DNA of 57,710 nucleotides from Candidatus Peribacteria bacterium (GTDB lineage Bacteria; Patescibacteriota; Gracilibacteria; Peribacterales; Peribacteraceae): the NCBI GenBank assembly GCA_023245765.1, contig JAHFJP010000002.1:1-57710 (forward strand). The letters run 5' to 3'. Shown in pieces: positions 56,841 through 57,710 of this stretch. The first letter of the stretch is position 1, and each line of letters starts with the position of its first letter. The notes below the pieces were generated by a model that was not told the origin of the DNA, did not search any database, and saw nothing but the letters and a program-made list of their open reading frames with translations. The position numbers and the translations under genes were made by a program.

Positions 56841-56870
56841 TGCACTACTCGCTTCGCTCGAGTGCATGGC
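56837..56870. repeat. Inverted repeat overlapping the tRNA-Gln 3' end
   Basis: GCCATGCACT (56837-56846) and AGTGCATGGC (56861-56870) pair, extended by CTCG/CGAG inside. The left arm includes the tRNA CCA. It could serve as a terminator or processing hairpin. Confidence 0.65.
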
Positions 56871-56904
56871 GGCGCCAATCACCTTAACAATCATTTTGTG
56901 CATG

Positions 56905-56941
56905 CCCTGTACCCGAGCCCCGCAGGGCGAGTGGTACAGGG
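56905..56941. repeat. Palindrome CCCTGTACC...GGTACAGGG, copy 2
   Basis: Same 9-bp arms as at 18128-18159, enclosing a 19-bp loop with its own GAG...CTC-like pairing. It lies between tRNA-Gln and the GIY-YIG gene. Confidence 0.75.
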
Positions 56942-56968
56942 CAATTCAGAGGAGTACAATCATCCGCT

Positions 56969-57235
56969 ATGCAATTTTGGTATGTCTATGTCTTGCGTAG
57001 CGCCCAAGACAAGAACTTCTACATCGGGTCGACGAATAAACTCGAACGCCGGGTGAAACAGCACCAACGTGGAGAAAATATTTCGACCGCAAAACGCTTG
57101 CCTGTTGAACTACTCTATTTCGAAGGACATGCATCAAAAGATGACGCTCTGCGACGCGAGAAGTATTTTAAGACAACAAAGGGTAAAGTTACAGTAAGAC
57201 AAGTTCTCAGAGATGCTCTAAAATCTATACAATGA
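56969..57235 (+). CDS. GIY-YIG nuclease-family protein (small, UPF0213-like)
   Basis: An 88-residue single-domain protein. YVYVLRS and FYIGST are the GIY-YIG elements, with Arg (ERRVKQHQRG) and Glu (LRREKYFK) completing the usual site. Such small proteins are common in bacteria and are presumed nucleases of unknown target. TACAAT (56955-56960) lies 8 nt before the ATG, leaderless. The stop overlaps the next start by 4 nt. Confidence 0.88.
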   Translation: MQFWYVYVLRSAQDKNFYIGSTNKLERRVKQHQRGENISTAKRLPVELLYFEGHASKDDALRREKYFKTTKGKVTVRQVLRDALKSIQ

Positions 57236-57420
57236 AGACTATGAGATTTACACGCAGGAAAATTCTTCTTCTCGCTTGGGCATTATCAATTATTGCGACG
57301 GGATGTTTGGTTGCTCAAGCATCGGGCAGTACCCAATATGGATGGGCAGCAAGCCTGTCGTTACTAGCTATCTCGCTTGGTGTACCGCTCATGCGCGCAC
57401 TCACCGAGTTTTCAAAATAA
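57232..57420 (+). CDS. Small two-helix membrane protein
   Basis: A 62-residue protein with a basic N-terminus (MKTMRFTRRK) and two hydrophobic helices (about 11-30 and 38-55). The GCLVAQASG segment resembles a lipobox but lies late. Function unknown. It overlaps the GIY-YIG gene by 4 nt (ATGA), so both are made from one mRNA. Confidence 0.6.
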   Translation: MKTMRFTRRKILLLAWALSIIATGCLVAQASGSTQYGWAASLSLLAISLGVPLMRALTEFSK

Positions 57421-57474
57421 GATAACTTGGATAATCTAAAGGTTTGTACTGCAGTGATAATGCCCAACCAATGC

Positions 57475-57710
57475 TTATTTCTTGATCTTGATGGCGAACT
57501 TGTAGATCGAATTTTCATTGTTGGTACCCCCACCATCTTTTTGATAGCTCCTCAGAAAAATTTCAGTCGCAGGTGTCAGTTTTGAAATGATGGTTGCAGG
57601 AAAATGCTTTGCCAGAATCTTTGCCATTACTTCATTCACTTTTCCATTCGCATACCAGTCGTCGTCATCTCCGCTTATTGCTTCTTCACAGGGACCGACA
57701 AGTCCTCTGA
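57475..57710 (-). CDS. C-terminal 78 residues of an unidentified protein; continues past the right edge
   Basis: An open minus-strand frame from the window edge to TAA (57475-57477). The visible end reads ...GPCEEAISGDDDDWYANGKV, then KILAKHFPATIISKLTPATEIF and a Lys-rich tail FAIKIKK. It is not recognised. Amino-acid composition and the clean stop support coding. The start and N-terminus are outside the window. Confidence 0.5.
   Translation of the reverse strand, partial: RGLVGPCEEAISGDDDDWYANGKVNEVMAKILAKHFPATIISKLTPATEIFLRSYQKDGGGTNNENSIYKFAIKIKK

Noticed and set aside
1-57710. Alternative genetic code (UGA as glycine or tryptophan), as in some CPR lineages
   Set aside because: Genes end at UGA where expected, and long genes contain no in-frame UGA.

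Overview
The window looks like a chromosomal segment of a Patescibacteria/CPR bacterium, most likely of the Peregrinibacteria–Peribacteria type. This is inferred from gene content: Cys-rich proteins of unknown function, S-layer-homology (SLH) proteins, a preQ0/preQ1 salvage pair, very compact gene spacing and moderately high GC. The standard bacterial code is used, since UGA is an ordinary stop. There is no sign of a prophage, conjugative element or CRISPR array. The only hint of transposition is a zinc-ribbon fragment at 52.5-52.9 kb. Several families of small palindromic repeats are scattered between genes, and one copy lies inside ileS.

Layout: 0-9.1 kb holds the 5' part of a tmRNA, a YdeI/OmdA protein, a Fic enzyme, small metabolic and membrane genes, an exported transglutaminase-like protein, trhO, a STAS-like protein and a Phd-Doc module flanked by repeats. 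9.1-13.5 kb has a GT-C-like membrane protein, queF with a queuosine-precursor transporter, an SLH protein and a holin-like protein. 13.6-18.1 kb is a 1491-residue IleRS carrying two histidine-phosphatase domains. 18.2-25.1 kb has a YkgJ protein, ansA and a RelA/SpoT-like gene, divergent from two tandem, very divergent asparaginase-fold paralogues. 25-29.2 kb has nudix, thioredoxin-like and uvrA genes. 29.4-33.9 kb is a riboflavin cluster (ribE, ribH, ribBA; no ribD seen) interrupted by an SLH gene. A 21-codon basic micro-ORF and an M20 peptidase follow. 35.4-40 kb has two large Cys-rich paralogues around a TrmB-like regulator, a tRNA-like element and a small RNA. 40-45.3 kb has glyA, a hypothetical protein, a carbonic-anhydrase-like protein and a SulP transporter. 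45.4-51.6 kb has tRNA-Arg, a ZIP transporter divergent from msrA, a cupredoxin, a two-component system with its probable target, and an SLH-esterase. 51.6-57.7 kb has an ECF sigma factor, a PAS kinase with two receiver proteins, a cyclase and glutamine amidotransferase pair, tRNA-Gln, a GIY-YIG protein and two small or partial genes.

Expression: many start codons sit only 6-9 nt downstream of a good -10 hexamer and lack Shine-Dalgarno sequences, so most transcription units here appear leaderless. This also decides several start choices (holin, uvrA, nudix, relA, ZIP). Convergent genes end within 0-6 nt of each other in several places.

The strongest leads for new biology are the IleRS with two phosphatase insertions, the small RNA with near-complete complementarity to an adjacent tRNA-like element, the Cys-rich/TrmB locus, and the cluster of three asparaginase-fold genes beside a RelA/SpoT protein whose synthetase site looks degenerate.
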